Assembly: GCA_034231615.1 (NCBI GenBank)
Contig: CM067316.1
Coordinates: forward strand, 30,681,714-30,745,713
Direction of reading: 5' to 3'
Length of the DNA: 64,000 nt
DNA from: Meghimatium bilineatum
Lineage: Eukaryota > Mollusca > Gastropoda > Stylommatophora > Philomycidae
Part shown: in pieces, positions 62,820 to 64,000 of the stretch
Layout: each line of letters opens with the position of its first letter
How positions within the stretch are numbered: position 1 is the first letter of the stretch
Translations under genes and position numbers: made by a program
The notes under the pieces: model-generated
What the model was told of the DNA's origin: nothing
Seen by the model: only the letters and a program-made list of their open reading frames with translations
Databases searched by the model: none

Positions 62820-64000
62820 AGACCTCCCGGGAAATTTTCTATTAATGTGTGGAGACTTCAATGCTCGAAATATTGCCTGGGGGAACCTAAAGATCAACAC
62901 ACAGGGAAGATCACTATGCATGACCCTGTTACAGCTAATCTCCCTATTAACTGTGCCAGAATGACCAGGTTAGCTACCAAAGAGACAGACTCATATTCAT
63001 TCATTGACCTTGCACTGGTGCTGTGTCATGGTGAAATGGAAAAGTCGTGGCCATCACTGGCTTACTATGGTAGTGACCACCTACCATGCGCGTTCCCAAT
63101 CGCAAAAGGACAATACTGTAGAAATAACAAGAAACAACATGCCTTTAAATATAGGCGCAACCAAGAGTCAATCTTGAGGAGCAAGTTGCGACAACTGGCA
63201 AGGCAAAGAAATACAGTAAGGCCAAACATACGACAACCACCTTGGTGGACTGATAAGATAGATAAGTGGACTTCATGGGCAAAGAAGAAGCAAAGTGTCA
63301 GGAAGTTGCAACATAAGAGACGACAGACACAGGTCACCATGGAAAGCAAAAAATAGATTACCATGAAGAAGACCACTGAAACCTTTAAGCAAAGTGTAAA
63401 GGAAACCAAGAAAGAACGCCGGCATAATTTCGCAGAAGATGTTGTAGCCGACAATGAAATGGACATGGAAAAATACAAATTTTGGAAATTACACAAGGCA
63501 ATGAATCGAAAAACTGACACAAAATTAAATTTGTGTCTGAAGGACAGATATACTAACCACAGATTAGCAGAAGGGCAGCGCTTTCTTCAGCAGATATTTC
63601 CAACAATCAGATAAGAACAAATTTTGATGAATGTAAGACTATAATGGCCACTTTAACAGCATCGCTGGTAACAAACGATACCGCTGATGAGGAACTGATC
63701 TCGTTGAATAATGTAAAAGAGACCATAAAGAAAACATCAAATGGTGCACCAGGACCCGACGGAATACGCTATAGCCTCCTGAAAGATATTGTTGCAGGCG
63801 ACCGACTTAATACAATTGTTGATGATTTCAACGCAAATTGGAAAACTGTACACATACCAGAAGAGTGGTTAGACAGCTACCTTCTCCCCCTGGCAAAGCC
63901 AGGCAAAGACACCTCCGACAGCAAGTGTTATCGTATCATCATCACCTTACAAAATGCCTACGGCAAGGTGCTGAAGAGGATAATCGCCAGAAGACTGGCA
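62820..64000 (+). pseudogene. LINE endonuclease end, linker and RT start; runs off right edge
   Basis: It begins with the endonuclease core (a LLMCGDFNARNIAWGN match at 62835) and SFIDLALVLCHGEME, then YYGSDHLPCAFPIAKGQYCR with the catalytic SDH. A basic linker carries PPWWTDKIDKW, and an amber stop lies at 63354. KYKFWKLHKAMN follows. From about 63685 the RT opens with LNNVKETIKKTSNGAPGPDG, then LPLAKPGKD and the start of the fingers up to the window end. It resembles the fusion-type I/Nimb or R1-like group. A few frame breaks. Confidence 0.65.

Overview
The window looks like invertebrate nuclear DNA, and almost everything recognisable in it is transposon-derived. The evidence is degenerate LINE reading frames on both strands, Penelope-like elements with GIY-YIG endonucleases, hAT transposons with 8-bp target duplications, a tRNA-headed SINE family, long (TA)n and (TG)n tracts and many 30-110 bp minisatellites. 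I found no convincing single-copy host gene, rRNA operon, CRISPR array or bacterial gene. The species cannot be named. The mix of Penelope, RTE/CR1-like LINEs, hAT and Polinton suggests a mollusc- or arthropod-like genome (inference, low confidence).

Left part (1-15 kb). At 1-1408 (minus) lies a decayed Polinton/adintovirus-like block: packaging ATPase, a small basic protein and a third accessory protein, all broken. At 2226-5860 (minus) is a compact LTR retroelement with two 449-bp LTRs about 2% apart. It encodes gag followed by an RRM plus coiled-coil reading frame in the -1 frame, with a textbook GGGAAAC slippery site and a predicted stem-loop at the junction, and no protease, RT or integrase. 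Then come a 35-40 bp minisatellite array (5865-7240), a SINE, a chimeric LINE (7790-10745), a Penelope fragment, and a LINE endonuclease relic split by a 1.3-kb poly(A) retroposon with a 12-bp target duplication (12726-14060).

Middle part (15-35 kb). One LINE (16590-22045) carries two insertions: a palindromic foldback (17897-18570) and a head-to-head Penelope dimer (18925-21741), each bounded by 12-13 bp direct repeats. SINE copies, tandem arrays and further LINE tails follow. A second, gag-related LTR element with zinc knuckle and protease remnants lies at 31464-35000 (minus).

Right part (35-64 kb). There is a 2.9-kb inverted repeat (35707-38585) filled with microsatellites. Two near-identical hAT elements stand in opposite orientation (39165-41618 and 44172-46651), one with a complete 505-codon transposase frame and one with a nonsense codon. 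A ZBED-like hAT relic is split by a nearly full-length I-type LINE with RNase H (47769-51945). Next are a 158-bp hAT-type MITE, a Penelope copy whose RT palm has been removed in frame (about 55163-56181), a second Penelope lineage (57290-60230), a 1.3-kb minisatellite, and two LINE fragments, the last running off the right edge.

The genes do not form a pathway; the logic is nested insertion. Several insertions can be ordered because host reading frames resume on the far side of target duplications.
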